Shown piece after piece: positions 1 to 6,365 of a stretch of 39,899 nt of DNA (positions are counted from its first letter, which is position 1; the number at the start of each line of letters is the position of its first letter). Source of the stretch: Bifidobacterium breve (GTDB taxonomy: Bacteria > Bacteroidota > Bacteroidia > Flavobacteriales > Flavobacteriaceae); the NCBI GenBank assembly GCA_943323545.2, contig CALPIE020000007.1:1-39899 (forward strand), read 5' to 3'. The notes beneath the pieces are model-generated. The model worked only from the letters and a program-made list of their open reading frames with translations, did not search any database and had not been told where the DNA came from. The translations under genes were made by a program, and so were the position numbers.

Positions 1-102
1 AATTTTTAGGATTACCTCCTTACAGTCGGTGATCCTGTTCCGATGAATCGAAATTTTTAGGATTACCTCCTTACAGTCGGTGATCCTGTTCCGATGAATC
101 GG
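1..102. repeat. 51-bp tandem repeat, two copies, touching the window edge
   Basis: Two copies with a period of 51 bp occupy 1-51 and 52-102; they differ only at the last base of the unit. The array starts at base 1, so it may continue outside the window. Each unit can fold: GGATCACC and GGTAATCC on the minus strand pair with one mismatch around an 11-nt loop. The second copy ends in a perfect 8-bp hairpin, GTTCCGAT-GA-ATCGGAAC (88-105), which the first copy has lost. Each unit carries AAGGAGGT on the minus strand, identical to a perfect Shine-Dalgarno, but no ATG follows at a useful distance. I see no reading frame in it. Confidence 0.9.
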
Positions 103-106
103 AACT

Positions 107-170
107 AAAACTTTTTAAAACCCATTTTCTCGAAAGTGAACTTTCGGAAAATGCTCCTTTAAAAAGTTTT
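107..170. repeat. Long hairpin downstream of tRNA-Tyr (possible tRNA operon terminator)
   Basis: Outer arms 107-119 (AAAACTTTTTAAA) and 158-170 (TTTAAAAAGTTTT) are perfect inverses. Inside them, 124-136 and 141-152 pair with one bulged base around a TGAA loop. On the minus strand the structure starts two bases after the tRNA-Tyr 3' end. It could therefore end the tRNA transcript or guide 3' processing. The T-run after the stem is weak (TTTT), so terminator function is inferred. Confidence 0.7.
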
Positions 171-171
171 G

Positions 172-253
<82 letters not shown>

Positions 254-287
254 AACTTTTTTTATAAATAAAACCTTACGACTTTTG

Positions 288-361
288 AGCCGGCGGAGGG
301 ACTCGAACCCACGACCTGCTGATTACAAATCAGCTGCTCTAGCCAACTGAGCTACGCTGGC
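288..361 (-). tRNA. tRNA-Thr (anticodon TGT)
   Basis: A 74-nt minus-strand tRNA with anticodon loop TTTGTAA (anticodon TGT), D-arm GCTCAGTTGGCTAGAGC, T-loop TTCGAGT and discriminator T; CCA is not encoded. The acceptor stem reads GCCAGCG against CGCCGGC, so position 4 is A opposite C. I would expect G there. The rest of the molecule is intact, so it is called a functional tRNA with one unusual mismatch. Confidence 0.93.
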
Positions 362-370
362 ATATAATAT

Positions 371-397
371 AAAAAAAGCCCGTTATTTCTAACGGAC
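371..397 (-). terminator. Intrinsic terminator after hpf
   Basis: On the minus strand GTCCGTTA-GAAA-TAACGGGC forms an 8-bp stem with a GNRA tetraloop, followed by seven T. It ends the hpf transcript only 10 bp before tRNA-Thr begins. The predicted tRNA promoter lies immediately upstream of it. Confidence 0.85.
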
Positions 398-399
398 TG

Positions 400-428
400 C
401 AAATGTAGGTATTTTATTTTTTAATCAA
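400..428 (-). promoter_or_regulatory. Predicted promoter of the tRNA-Thr/tRNA-Tyr unit
   Basis: Minus strand: TTG (428-426), 18-nt spacer, TACATTTG (407-400). This fits the Bacteroidetes consensus TTG-N~19-TAnnTTTG. The start site would fall at about 396-393, inside the left arm of the hpf terminator hairpin. A transcript starting there would lack part of that arm. Confidence 0.6.
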
Positions 429-451
429 AACATTTTTTATTATTTTTTTTA

Positions 452-754
452 TTAAATATGTGTTCTCACTTTTTCTTTCCTTTTTATTAATAATCTTTCT
501 AAAGATTCGGCAGACATTTCTACAGCTTCTTCAAATGTTTTACATTGTTTTTTTACTAAAAAATCATCACCTGGAACGTGAATTTTAACCTCGACTATTT
601 TATTTTCTTTTTCACTTGTTTTTTCCACTTTTAAAAAAACGTCAGAGGAAACTATTTTATCATAATATTTTTCTAATTTACCCATTCTTAAATTTATAAA
701 TTCTGTTAATTTTTTATCAACTGTGAAATTTACTGCATGAACATTTACCTTCAT
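452..754 (-). CDS. hpf: Short-form ribosome hibernation factor HPF/RaiA
   Basis: A 100-residue protein of the ribosome-associated inhibitor A/HPF family. Family members bind the 30S subunit at the decoding region and help park ribosomes as 100S dimers or inactive 70S in stationary phase. The start MKVNVHAVNFTV, the central KLEKYYDKI and the C-terminal EEAVEMSAESLERLLIKRKEK match the family's beta-alpha-beta pattern. The length is that of the short form, without the dimerisation tail of long HPF. It lies 32 bp after the Xer recombinase on the same strand and ends at a strong terminator before the tRNAs, so both genes probably share a transcript. Placement near rpsU and tRNA genes suits a translation-related role. 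Confidence 0.92.
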   Translation of the reverse strand: MKVNVHAVNFTVDKKLTEFINLRMGKLEKYYDKIVSSDVFLKVEKTSEKENKIVEVKIHVPGDDFLVKKQCKTFEEAVEMSAESLERLLIKRKEKVRTHI

Positions 755-786
755 AATTTTAATATTTTTAGTTAAACTGATAAGAA

Positions 787-1680
787 TTATTTTTGACTTC
801 TAGGATGTGCATTACCATATGCTTTTTTTAGTTCTGATAGACTACTATGCGTATATACTTGCGTTGAAGCTAGACTAGAATGTCCTAATAATTCCTTTAC
901 AGAATTTAAATCGGCTCCGTTATTTAGCATGTGAGTAGCAAATGTATGACGTAATATATGAGGACTTTTTTTTACTTTCTCGGAAACATTACTAAAGTAA
1001 TAATTTATTAAACGATATACAAACGAATCGTTAAATTTAACGCCTTTTAACATTAAAAAAAAATAGTCTTTGTCTTTAATGTGCTCTATAACAGCTCTTT
1101 CAGATAAATAATTTTTAATTTGAGACGCAATAATTGGTAAAATAGGCAAAATTCTTTCTTTATTTCTTTTTCCTAAAACTTTTAATGTATTTGCCGATAA
1201 ATCAACATTTTGCAGTTGCAATTGTATCAATTCTGCCCTTCTTATTCCAGTTGTATAAAATAAATCTATTACCAATTTATCTCTAATTCCTTCAAAACCT
1301 TCGGGATAATGAATGTGATTTAATACATTATCGAGTTCTTTTTCAGAAAAAGGAATCTGAATTTTTTTTGGCGTTTTTAAAGATTTGTGTTTTAAAAGTG
1401 GACTGCTTTCTATTTGTTTTGTCCTGAGAAGAAACTTGTAAAAAGATTTTAAAGAAGCCATTTTTCTATTTACCGAACTGTTTGAAATTCCGTTATCGAC
1501 TAAAGAAACAATCCAACTTCTAATCATACTATAATTTACAACCTCTAAACTATCTTGATCAAAATTAATTTTTAAAAAATCTTGAAAAAAAAGTAAATCA
1601 TTTACATAAGCAGTTACCGTATGTATCGAATACTTTTTTTCGTGTTGAAGATAATCTTGAAAAGCTTTGAGATTATTCAT
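787..1680 (-). CDS. xerC: Tyrosine recombinase, XerC/XerD family
   Basis: A 297-residue tyrosine recombinase, the usual length for Xer proteins, which resolve chromosome dimers at dif. The N-terminal SAM-like core-binding domain spans about 1-95 and the catalytic domain about 105-297. Catalytic residues are visible: R147 in TTGIRRAEL, K171 in LGKRNKER, H241 and R244 in HILRHTFATH, H267 in LLGHSS, and nucleophile Y276 in STQVYTH. All are present, so it should be active. I cannot separate XerC from XerD from sequence alone; the symbol is the usual one for this rpsU-xer-hpf neighbourhood. No phage or integron genes are nearby, which argues against a mobile-element integrase. Confidence 0.9.
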   Translation of the reverse strand: MNNLKAFQDYLQHEKKYSIHTVTAYVNDLLFFQDFLKINFDQDSLEVVNYSMIRSWIVSLVDNGISNSSVNRKMASLKSFYKFLLRTKQIESSPLLKHKSLKTPKKIQIPFSEKELDNVLNHIHYPEGFEGIRDKLVIDLFYTTGIRRAELIQLQLQNVDLSANTLKVLGKRNKERILPILPIIASQIKNYLSERAVIEHIKDKDYFFLMLKGVKFNDSFVYRLINYYFSNVSEKVKKSPHILRHTFATHMLNNGADLNSVKELLGHSSLASTQVYTHSSLSELKKAYGNAHPRSQK

Positions 1681-1684
1681 TTAA

Positions 1685-1779
1685 GATTTAGGATTTATTC
1701 CGCTACGCTCCATACAATTGCTTCGCCTGTTCAGCTAAAGCTTCGAGTCGGCTGCGCATCGGGTTAGGATTTAGGATTT
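1685..1779. repeat. GC-richer insert flanked by 12-bp direct repeats
   Basis: Perfect copies of GATTTAGGATTT lie at 1685-1696 and 1768-1779. Between them are 71 bp visibly richer in G and C than the surroundings, with repeated GCTTCG motifs. The flanks are themselves part of a 7-bp TTAGGAT-like tandem, so the duplication may be microsatellite rather than insertion footprint. No ORF is present. Confidence 0.6.
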
Positions 1780-1796
1780 GCTTAATAAAATCCATA

Positions 1797-1847
1797 AAAA
1801 AAAACCGTTACTAACAAAGTTATAAAACTTTAATTAGTAACGGTTGT
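1797..1847 (-). terminator. Strong intrinsic terminator after rpsU
   Basis: On the minus strand ACCGTTACTAA..AAAGTT pairs with AACTTT..TTAGTAACGGT, giving a stem of nearly 20 bp around TTAT, followed by at least eight T. It isolates rpsU from the downstream xer-hpf pair. Confidence 0.9.
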
Positions 1848-1866
1848 ATTTTTATAAAAATAAGTT

Positions 1867-2061
1867 CTAACTTTCTAAGTTGTCTCTCATGTTTTGAATA
1901 TAAGCCGCTTTTTGAATTTGAGCTCTTTTAACCACTGATGGTTTGATAAAAGCAGTACGCGCTCTTAACTGACGAACAGTTCCGGTTTTGTCAAATTTTC
2001 TCTTGTAGCGCTTTAAAGCTCTATCAATGTTTTCTCCGTCTTTAATTGGTATAATTAACAT
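1867..2061 (-). CDS. rpsU: Small ribosomal subunit protein bS21
   Basis: A 64-residue basic protein of the bS21 family, a late-binding 30S subunit component near the 3' end of 16S rRNA. It begins MLIIPIKDGENIDRALKRYK and continues with KFDKTGTVRQLRAR, both typical, and length matches Bacteroidetes bS21. In Flavobacterium ribosomes bS21 is known to take part in hiding the anti-Shine-Dalgarno. The gene has its own promoter, an exceptionally strong Shine-Dalgarno and its own terminator, so it is a single-gene unit. The strong ribosome-binding site suggests feedback control in which ribosomes lacking bS21 translate this mRNA preferentially. Confidence 0.96.
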   Translation of the reverse strand: MLIIPIKDGENIDRALKRYKRKFDKTGTVRQLRARTAFIKPSVVKRAQIQKAAYIQNMRDNLES

Positions 2062-2069
2062 AATTTAGG

Positions 2070-2079
2070 CACCTCCTCT
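2070..2079 (-). promoter_or_regulatory. Strong Shine-Dalgarno of rpsU
   Basis: The minus strand reads AGAGGAGGTG, with eight consecutive bases (AGGAGGTG) complementary to the 16S anti-Shine-Dalgarno. An 8-nt spacer separates it from the ATG. Bacteroidetes mRNAs mostly lack such sites, and rpsU is the known exception. Confidence 0.9.
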
Positions 2080-2090
2080 CATTTAGGCTG

Positions 2091-2120
2091 CAAAAATAAG
2101 AAAAAAGAAGAAAGAAACAA
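2091..2120 (-). promoter_or_regulatory. Predicted rpsU promoter
   Basis: Minus strand: TTG (2120-2118), 19-nt spacer, TATTTTTG (2098-2091). It fits TTG-N19-TAnnTTTG exactly. The start site near 2084 gives a leader of about 23 nt that consists almost only of the Shine-Dalgarno. Confidence 0.65.
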
Positions 2121-2185
2121 GAAGAAAGACAGAAATTTTAAAACAACAACTCTTTGTTCTTTTTTTTTACTCTATTTTCTTTTCT

Positions 2186-2285
2186 GGGCGTGTCGGTGGT
2201 AACTACTTTTATCTGAAGTGGAAAACCATTGCAAACCACCGTCGGGCTTTCGGCTGCACGCGGTGCTTGCCTCTATCCCTCACGC
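2186..2285 (+). repeat. Dispersed intergenic repeat, copy A
   Basis: The segment starts GGGCGTG, contains TAACTAC, GCAAAC, CGGGCTTTCGGCTG and TGCTTGCCTC, and ends TCCCTCACGC. It is much richer in GC than its surroundings. A diverged copy with the same order of blocks lies at 11029-11152 on the other strand. It sits between acyl-CoA dehydrogenase (stop at 2315) and rpsU and codes for nothing I can support. Confidence 0.7.
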
Positions 2286-2314
2286 AATAAAACTTATTTC
2301 CCGGTCTGTTTAGA

Positions 2315-3505
2315 TTATTCTTTCAAAGCATCCGAATGACTCACAGCCGGCTGGTAGTTTTGTTTATCAATAATCATTTTTGATAAAATTTCTCTTAAAA
2401 TTTCAGATGTTCCTCCACCTATTGGTCCTAAGCGACTATCTCTTAATAAACGTGCCAATGGATATTCTTCCATATAACCGTAACCACCTAACATTTGTAA
2501 ACAACTATAAATTGTTTCATCGGCTACTTTAGTAGATTTCAATTTAGCCATGGTAGCTTCTTTAACTACATATTCTCCTTTGTTCAAACGAGCTACAGCG
2601 GCATAGTTAAATATTTTACAATGCTCAACCTCGGTAGCATGATCAACCATCGTGTGACGTAAAGCTTGAAACGTGTTTATTTTTTTACCAAATGCTTCAC
2701 GTTGTGACATATAATCTATAGTATATTCTATAGCGTATTCAGCTCTTGCATGAGCATTAATTCCCATTATTAATCTTTCTAAAGCAAAATGCTGCATAAT
2801 ATAAGGAAAACCTTTTCCTAATTCACCCATTAAATTTTCTGCTGGGATTTCAACATTGTCAAATGAAATTTCGGCAGTATCTGAAGCTCTCCATCCTAGT
2901 TTATCAAGCTTTGTAGCAGATATACCTTTTAAATTTGTATCCATAAGAAAGATACTTATTCCTTTATTACCTAGATCTGGACTAGTTTTAGCAGCTACCA
3001 CATAATAATCGGCATAAACGCCATTGGTTATGAATGTTTTAGATCCGTTTATGATATATTTATCTCCATTTTTAACAGCAGTTGTACGCATGCCTGCAAC
3101 ATCGCTTCCGCCAAAAGGTTCTGTAAGACATAAAGCACCTATTTTATCACCCGAAATACTAGGTGCTAAGTAATCTTGTTTTATTCGTTCATCGCCTTCT
3201 GCATTTAAATGCGTCATTGCTAAATAAGCATGAGCCCAAATGGCTGCAGCAAAACCAGAAGATTTTATTTTTTGAAGTTCTTCTAAAAGCACTACTGTGT
3301 AAAATAAATCCAAATTCAATCCACCATAAGCTTCTGGATAAGCGATTCCGAAAAAACCCATATCGCCAAACTTTTTCCAAATAAAGCGTTCAATTGTTCC
3401 TGTTTTTTCCCATTTTTCAATATGAGGAACTACTTCTTTATGTAAAAAATCTCTAAAACTTTCTCTAAATAATTCGTGTTCTTCTGTAAAATAATTTGAA
3501 TTCAT
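2315..3505 (-). CDS. Acyl-CoA dehydrogenase (LCAD/IVD-like)
   Basis: A 396-residue FAD flavoenzyme that would oxidise an acyl-CoA to the enoyl-CoA and pass electrons to ETF. The N-terminal helical domain runs to about 120. The beta domain includes CLTEPFGGSD (126-135), the usual FAD/substrate signature. The C-terminal helical domain has REAFGKKINTFQ (269-280) and LGGYGYMEEYPLARLLRD (339-356). I start at the Met at 3505. The frame extends to 3553, but those residues would overlap the upstream gene and lie outside the family's start. At the Glu position of MCAD-type enzymes the protein reads GPIGGGTSEI, with Gly instead. The base is probably on helix G as in LCAD/isovaleryl-CoA dehydrogenase, with E260 as candidate. 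It follows the HhH gene by 25 bp. The acyl substrate is unknown. Confidence 0.9.
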   Translation of the reverse strand: MNSNYFTEEHELFRESFRDFLHKEVVPHIEKWEKTGTIERFIWKKFGDMGFFGIAYPEAYGGLNLDLFYTVVLLEELQKIKSSGFAAAIWAHAYLAMTHLNAEGDERIKQDYLAPSISGDKIGALCLTEPFGGSDVAGMRTTAVKNGDKYIINGSKTFITNGVYADYYVVAAKTSPDLGNKGISIFLMDTNLKGISATKLDKLGWRASDTAEISFDNVEIPAENLMGELGKGFPYIMQHFALERLIMGINAHARAEYAIEYTIDYMSQREAFGKKINTFQALRHTMVDHATEVEHCKIFNYAAVARLNKGEYVVKEATMAKLKSTKVADETIYSCLQMLGGYGYMEEYPLARLLRDSRLGPIGGGTSEILREILSKMIIDKQNYQPAVSHSDALKE

Positions 3506-3530
3506 AAAAAAGCTATTTTTTTCTATTTTT

Positions 3531-4418
3531 TTAGAATTCCAAATATAAGGCAATTATTTTTATTTTATCAACAGGAAAATCTTTAATATTTGTTAAATCC
3601 TCATATTTGAGATCACCTTTCATGCTTCTATAGGTAACAATATTTTTAGAAATTGGGTATCTAAAATAAGGAAATTGGCCTAACTCTTTGATTGAGGCGC
3701 TATTAATTTTTATTTTTTTTGGATTTGGATTTTGTACTACCGCAAAACTTTGATTAAGTTTCTCAATTACTTCTGGCGAAAGTCCCCAAACATCATTCAT
3801 TTGTTCCATCGAAACGAATTCGCCATAAATTGCTTTTTGTTTTAAAATTCTATCCGATATAGCATCCCCAATTCCAAATATTTTCATTAAATCTTCTTTG
3901 TCTGCCTTATTGATATCGATTATGATTGTTTTTTCTTTTTTGATAGCTGGTGTTTTAGCATAATCAACCCAAGTGCTTTTTAAATTATTTTTATTGTTTT
4001 TTACCCAATCAGGAAATTTAAAATAAGGAGAAATCATATCCAATAACGAATCTGATACACCAGTAACTTTTTGAAATTCTTCGGCAGAATTAACATATTT
4101 GTTTTGTAATCGGTAAGCGAGGAGTTTGTCAATTTGTTCGACAGTCATTCCCAATTTATAACCTTTAAAATCGGTAATAAAATTCGGATTGAATGGATAG
4201 ATTTTAGGAATAACTTTTTTTTGATTTATTTTATCCGCCTCTATTTTTGTTTGTAAAGAAAGCCATTTTAATTTGTTGGTATTTGTTGCTTCATCCGAAC
4301 TAAAATCGACAAAACAAATTACAAACTGTAAGATGATTATAATACTGAGTAAAAAAACAATTCCGATGCGTTGTTCTTTTGTAAATACTAAAAACGAAGA
4401 AATTACTTTATTTTTCAT
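3531..4418 (-). CDS. Membrane-anchored helix-hairpin-helix protein
   Basis: A 295-residue protein with one N-terminal membrane segment (about 19-36, GIVFLLSIIIILQFVICF) and repeated helix-hairpin-helix units in the outer part. The clearest HhH reads DINKADKEDLMKIFGIGDAI (about 170-189). Another lies near GMTVEQIDKLLAYR, and a third, more degraded one near KINSASIKELGQFPYF. The layout resembles ComEA-type DNA-binding proteins, but fusion of several HhH units to a membrane anchor is usual for unnamed flavobacterial proteins, so DNA uptake is only a guess. A TATATTTG -7 box lies at 4469-4462 on the minus strand. The acyl-CoA dehydrogenase follows directly and probably shares the mRNA. Confidence 0.85.
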   Translation of the reverse strand: MKNKVISSFLVFTKEQRIGIVFLLSIIIILQFVICFVDFSSDEATNTNKLKWLSLQTKIEADKINQKKVIPKIYPFNPNFITDFKGYKLGMTVEQIDKLLAYRLQNKYVNSAEEFQKVTGVSDSLLDMISPYFKFPDWVKNNKNNLKSTWVDYAKTPAIKKEKTIIIDINKADKEDLMKIFGIGDAISDRILKQKAIYGEFVSMEQMNDVWGLSPEVIEKLNQSFAVVQNPNPKKIKINSASIKELGQFPYFRYPISKNIVTYRSMKGDLKYEDLTNIKDFPVDKIKIIALYLEF

Positions 4419-4461
4419 TTTGGCTTATATTAAATAGTTTGGCTTGTAAAATTTTATGAAT

Positions 4462-4469
4462 CAAATATA
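4462..4469 (-). promoter_or_regulatory. -7 element before the HhH gene
   Basis: TATATTTG on the minus strand, 43 bp before the start codon. I see no TTG at the usual distance upstream, so only half of the consensus is present. Confidence 0.4.
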
Positions 4470-4531
4470 AAAAAAACTGTTTTAATAATTGAAATTAAAT
4501 ACTATTTCTATTTCTTTTTTTAAAAAAATGA

Positions 4532-4539
4532 TATATTTG
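4532..4539 (+). promoter_or_regulatory. -7 element before the amino-acid permease
   Basis: TATATTTG on the plus strand, about 30 bp before the ATG. No well-placed TTG lies upstream. The divergent HhH promoter element is only 62 bp away. Confidence 0.4.
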
Positions 4540-4568
4540 ATTTTTATTAACTAATCAAAAACTAAACT

Positions 4569-6050
4569 ATGTCTATTTGGAAAAGAAAACCATTAGCGCA
4601 ACTTTTAGCAGAAGCTGCTGATTCTGAAAAAGGATTAAAAAGAACTTTAACTGCTTGGTCACTAATTGCATTAGGAATTGGTGCTATCATCGGTGCTGGT
4701 TTGTTTGTTAGAACTGCAATGGCGGCTTCACAAAACGCTGGTCCGTCGGTAACAATTGCTTTTATACTTGCGGCAGTTGGCTGTGCTTTAGCAGGATTGT
4801 GTTATGCTGAACTTTCATCTTCAATCCCAATTTCTGGAAGTGCTTACACGTATACCTATGCAACAATGGGTGAGTTTTTAGCTTGGATTATTGGATGGGA
4901 TTTAATTTTAGAATATGCTGTTGGAGCAGCAACTGTAGGAATTGCATGGAGTGAATACCTCAACAATTTACTGGTCAATGTGTTGCATATGAGTCCAATT
5001 CCCTACGCATTATCTCATTCTCCATTTCAATCTAATTTAGAAACTGGTGAAACTGGTTTAATCAATTTGCCAGCTTTGTTTATCGTAGGCGCTATTAGTT
5101 TGTTATTGATTAAAGGAATTCAAGAATCGGCTTTTGTAAACGGTATAATCGTGATTGTAAAAGTAGCGATTGTTTTAATGATTATAGTATTGGGATGGCA
5201 CTTCATAAACCCAGCTAATCATACACCTTATATTCCACCAAGTTCTATTTTTACTGATCAACACGGAATAGATCATAATTTTGGCGGATTTTGGGGAATA
5301 GTCGGAGCAGCCGGAACAGTTTTCTTTGCTTTTATTGGATTTGATGCGGTGAGTACAGCAGCCCAAGAAACTAAAAATCCTAAACGAAATATGCCAATTG
5401 GAATATTAGGCTCGCTAGCAATATGTACTTTATTATACATACTTTTTGCGCATGTTTTAACTGGTATGGCAACCGTAGAAGATTTTAGAGGTGAAGGTGG
5501 TGAAGCTTCTGTTGCCTTTGCAATTAATAAATATATGATTGGTTATAGTTGGTTAGCAAACTTTGTAACTATTGCCATTTTAGCTGGATTTTCATCTGTA
5601 ATTTTAGTAATGTTATTAGGACAATCGAGAGTTTTTTACTCAATGGGTAAAGACGGCTTATTACCAAAAGCATTTAGTGATTTGCATCCAAAATACCAAA
5701 CCCCTTATAAAGCCAATATTGCAATTTTAGTAATTGTAGGTTTATTTGCAGCATTTGTTCCTGGTGATATTGTTGGAGACATGACAAGTATAGGAACCTT
5801 ATTTGCCTTTGTATTGGTATGCGTTGCCGTAATAATTTTACGTAAAAAAGAACCAAATATGGTTAGACAATTTAAAACGCCATTTGTTCCGTTAATTCCA
5901 ATTTTAGGAGTTTTAGCTTGTTTACTTATGATGATTGGTTTGGGCTGGACTAATTGGTTACGTTTATTTGCATGGATGGCAATTGGTATAATATTCTATT
6001 TTGTATATAGTAAAAAGAACAGTAAATTGAATAATGATTCTGAAGAATAA
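4569..6050 (+). CDS. APC-family amino-acid permease
   Basis: A 493-residue integral membrane transporter of the amino acid-polyamine-organocation superfamily, closest in pattern to the bacterial cationic amino-acid transporter group (YhdG-like). The first helix carries the superfamily signature ALGIGAIIGAGLFVRTA (about 33-49), followed by LCYAELSSSIPISGSAYTY (about 77-95) and the conserved FFAFIGFDAVSTAAQETKNP (about 253-272). I count about 12 hydrophobic helices; the last ends near residue 480 and is followed by a short polar tail. It probably moves amino acids across the inner membrane with protons or by exchange. The substrate cannot be told from sequence. It is a single-gene unit ending at a strong hairpin. 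Confidence 0.9.
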   Translation: MSIWKRKPLAQLLAEAADSEKGLKRTLTAWSLIALGIGAIIGAGLFVRTAMAASQNAGPSVTIAFILAAVGCALAGLCYAELSSSIPISGSAYTYTYATMGEFLAWIIGWDLILEYAVGAATVGIAWSEYLNNLLVNVLHMSPIPYALSHSPFQSNLETGETGLINLPALFIVGAISLLLIKGIQESAFVNGIIVIVKVAIVLMIIVLGWHFINPANHTPYIPPSSIFTDQHGIDHNFGGFWGIVGAAGTVFFAFIGFDAVSTAAQETKNPKRNMPIGILGSLAICTLLYILFAHVLTGMATVEDFRGEGGEASVAFAINKYMIGYSWLANFVTIAILAGFSSVILVMLLGQSRVFYSMGKDGLLPKAFSDLHPKYQTPYKANIAILVIVGLFAAFVPGDIVGDMTSIGTLFAFVLVCVAVIILRKKEPNMVRQFKTPFVPLIPILGVLACLLMMIGLGWTNWLRLFAWMAIGIIFYFVYSKKNSKLNNDSEE

Positions 6051-6070
6051 TCAATTTTAATACCTAATTA

Positions 6071-6103
6071 AAAAAGGATTAAGTTAAGCGCTTAATCCTT
6101 TTT
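6071..6103. terminator. Bidirectional terminator between permease and pspC
   Basis: AAAAAGGATTAAG (6071-6083) and CTTAATCCTTTTT (6091-6103) are perfect 13-bp inverses with a 7-base loop. The A and T tracts on the two sides let it work on both converging transcripts. Confidence 0.9.
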
Positions 6104-6109
6104 TTATAC

Positions 6110-6337
6110 TTACAAGTCAAAAACGGAAGTCCGTTTAGCTCTAACCAAATCTTTAAGTTTTATCCAAAATGCTAAAGTTAGGTAAACTCCAAATCCAAGT
6201 CCAACTGTAACAAATGAAATATAAATAAAAAACAACCGCACACTTGTGGCACGCATCCCTAATTTATCAGCTAAACGAGTTGAAACATGAAAACCATGTT
6301 TTTCAAAGAAAAGTCGGATGTTTGTTATTGGATTCAA
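6110..6337 (-). CDS. PspC-domain small membrane protein
   Basis: A 75-residue protein with a PspC-like helix-turn followed by one membrane segment (about 34-60). The stretch GFHVSTRLADKLGMRATSVR then SFVTVGLGFGVYLTLAFWIK follows the PspC family pattern. In enterobacteria PspC is a membrane sensor of the phage-shock response, but the flavobacterial short forms have no demonstrated partner here and no PspA/B gene lies nearby. It follows the DUF2851 gene by 28 bp and is probably the second gene of a pair. Its stop is only 7 bp from the bidirectional terminator. Confidence 0.85.
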   Translation of the reverse strand: MNPITNIRLFFEKHGFHVSTRLADKLGMRATSVRLFFIYISFVTVGLGFGVYLTLAFWIKLKDLVRAKRTSVFDL

Positions 6338-6365
6338 ATTGTATTTATTTTAAATTCAAAGTTAG

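Noticed and set aside
107..170. Insertion sequence terminal repeats around the tRNA region
   Set aside because: The arms enclose only 38 bp; no transposase. A hairpin structure is simpler.
787..1680. Tyrosine recombinase as marker of a genomic island or integron
   Set aside because: The gene sits with rpsU and hpf in a housekeeping context; no attC, attL/R or phage genes are near.
3505..3553. Extra 16 residues at the acyl-CoA dehydrogenase N-terminus
   Set aside because: They overlap the HhH gene's end and lie before the family's usual start.
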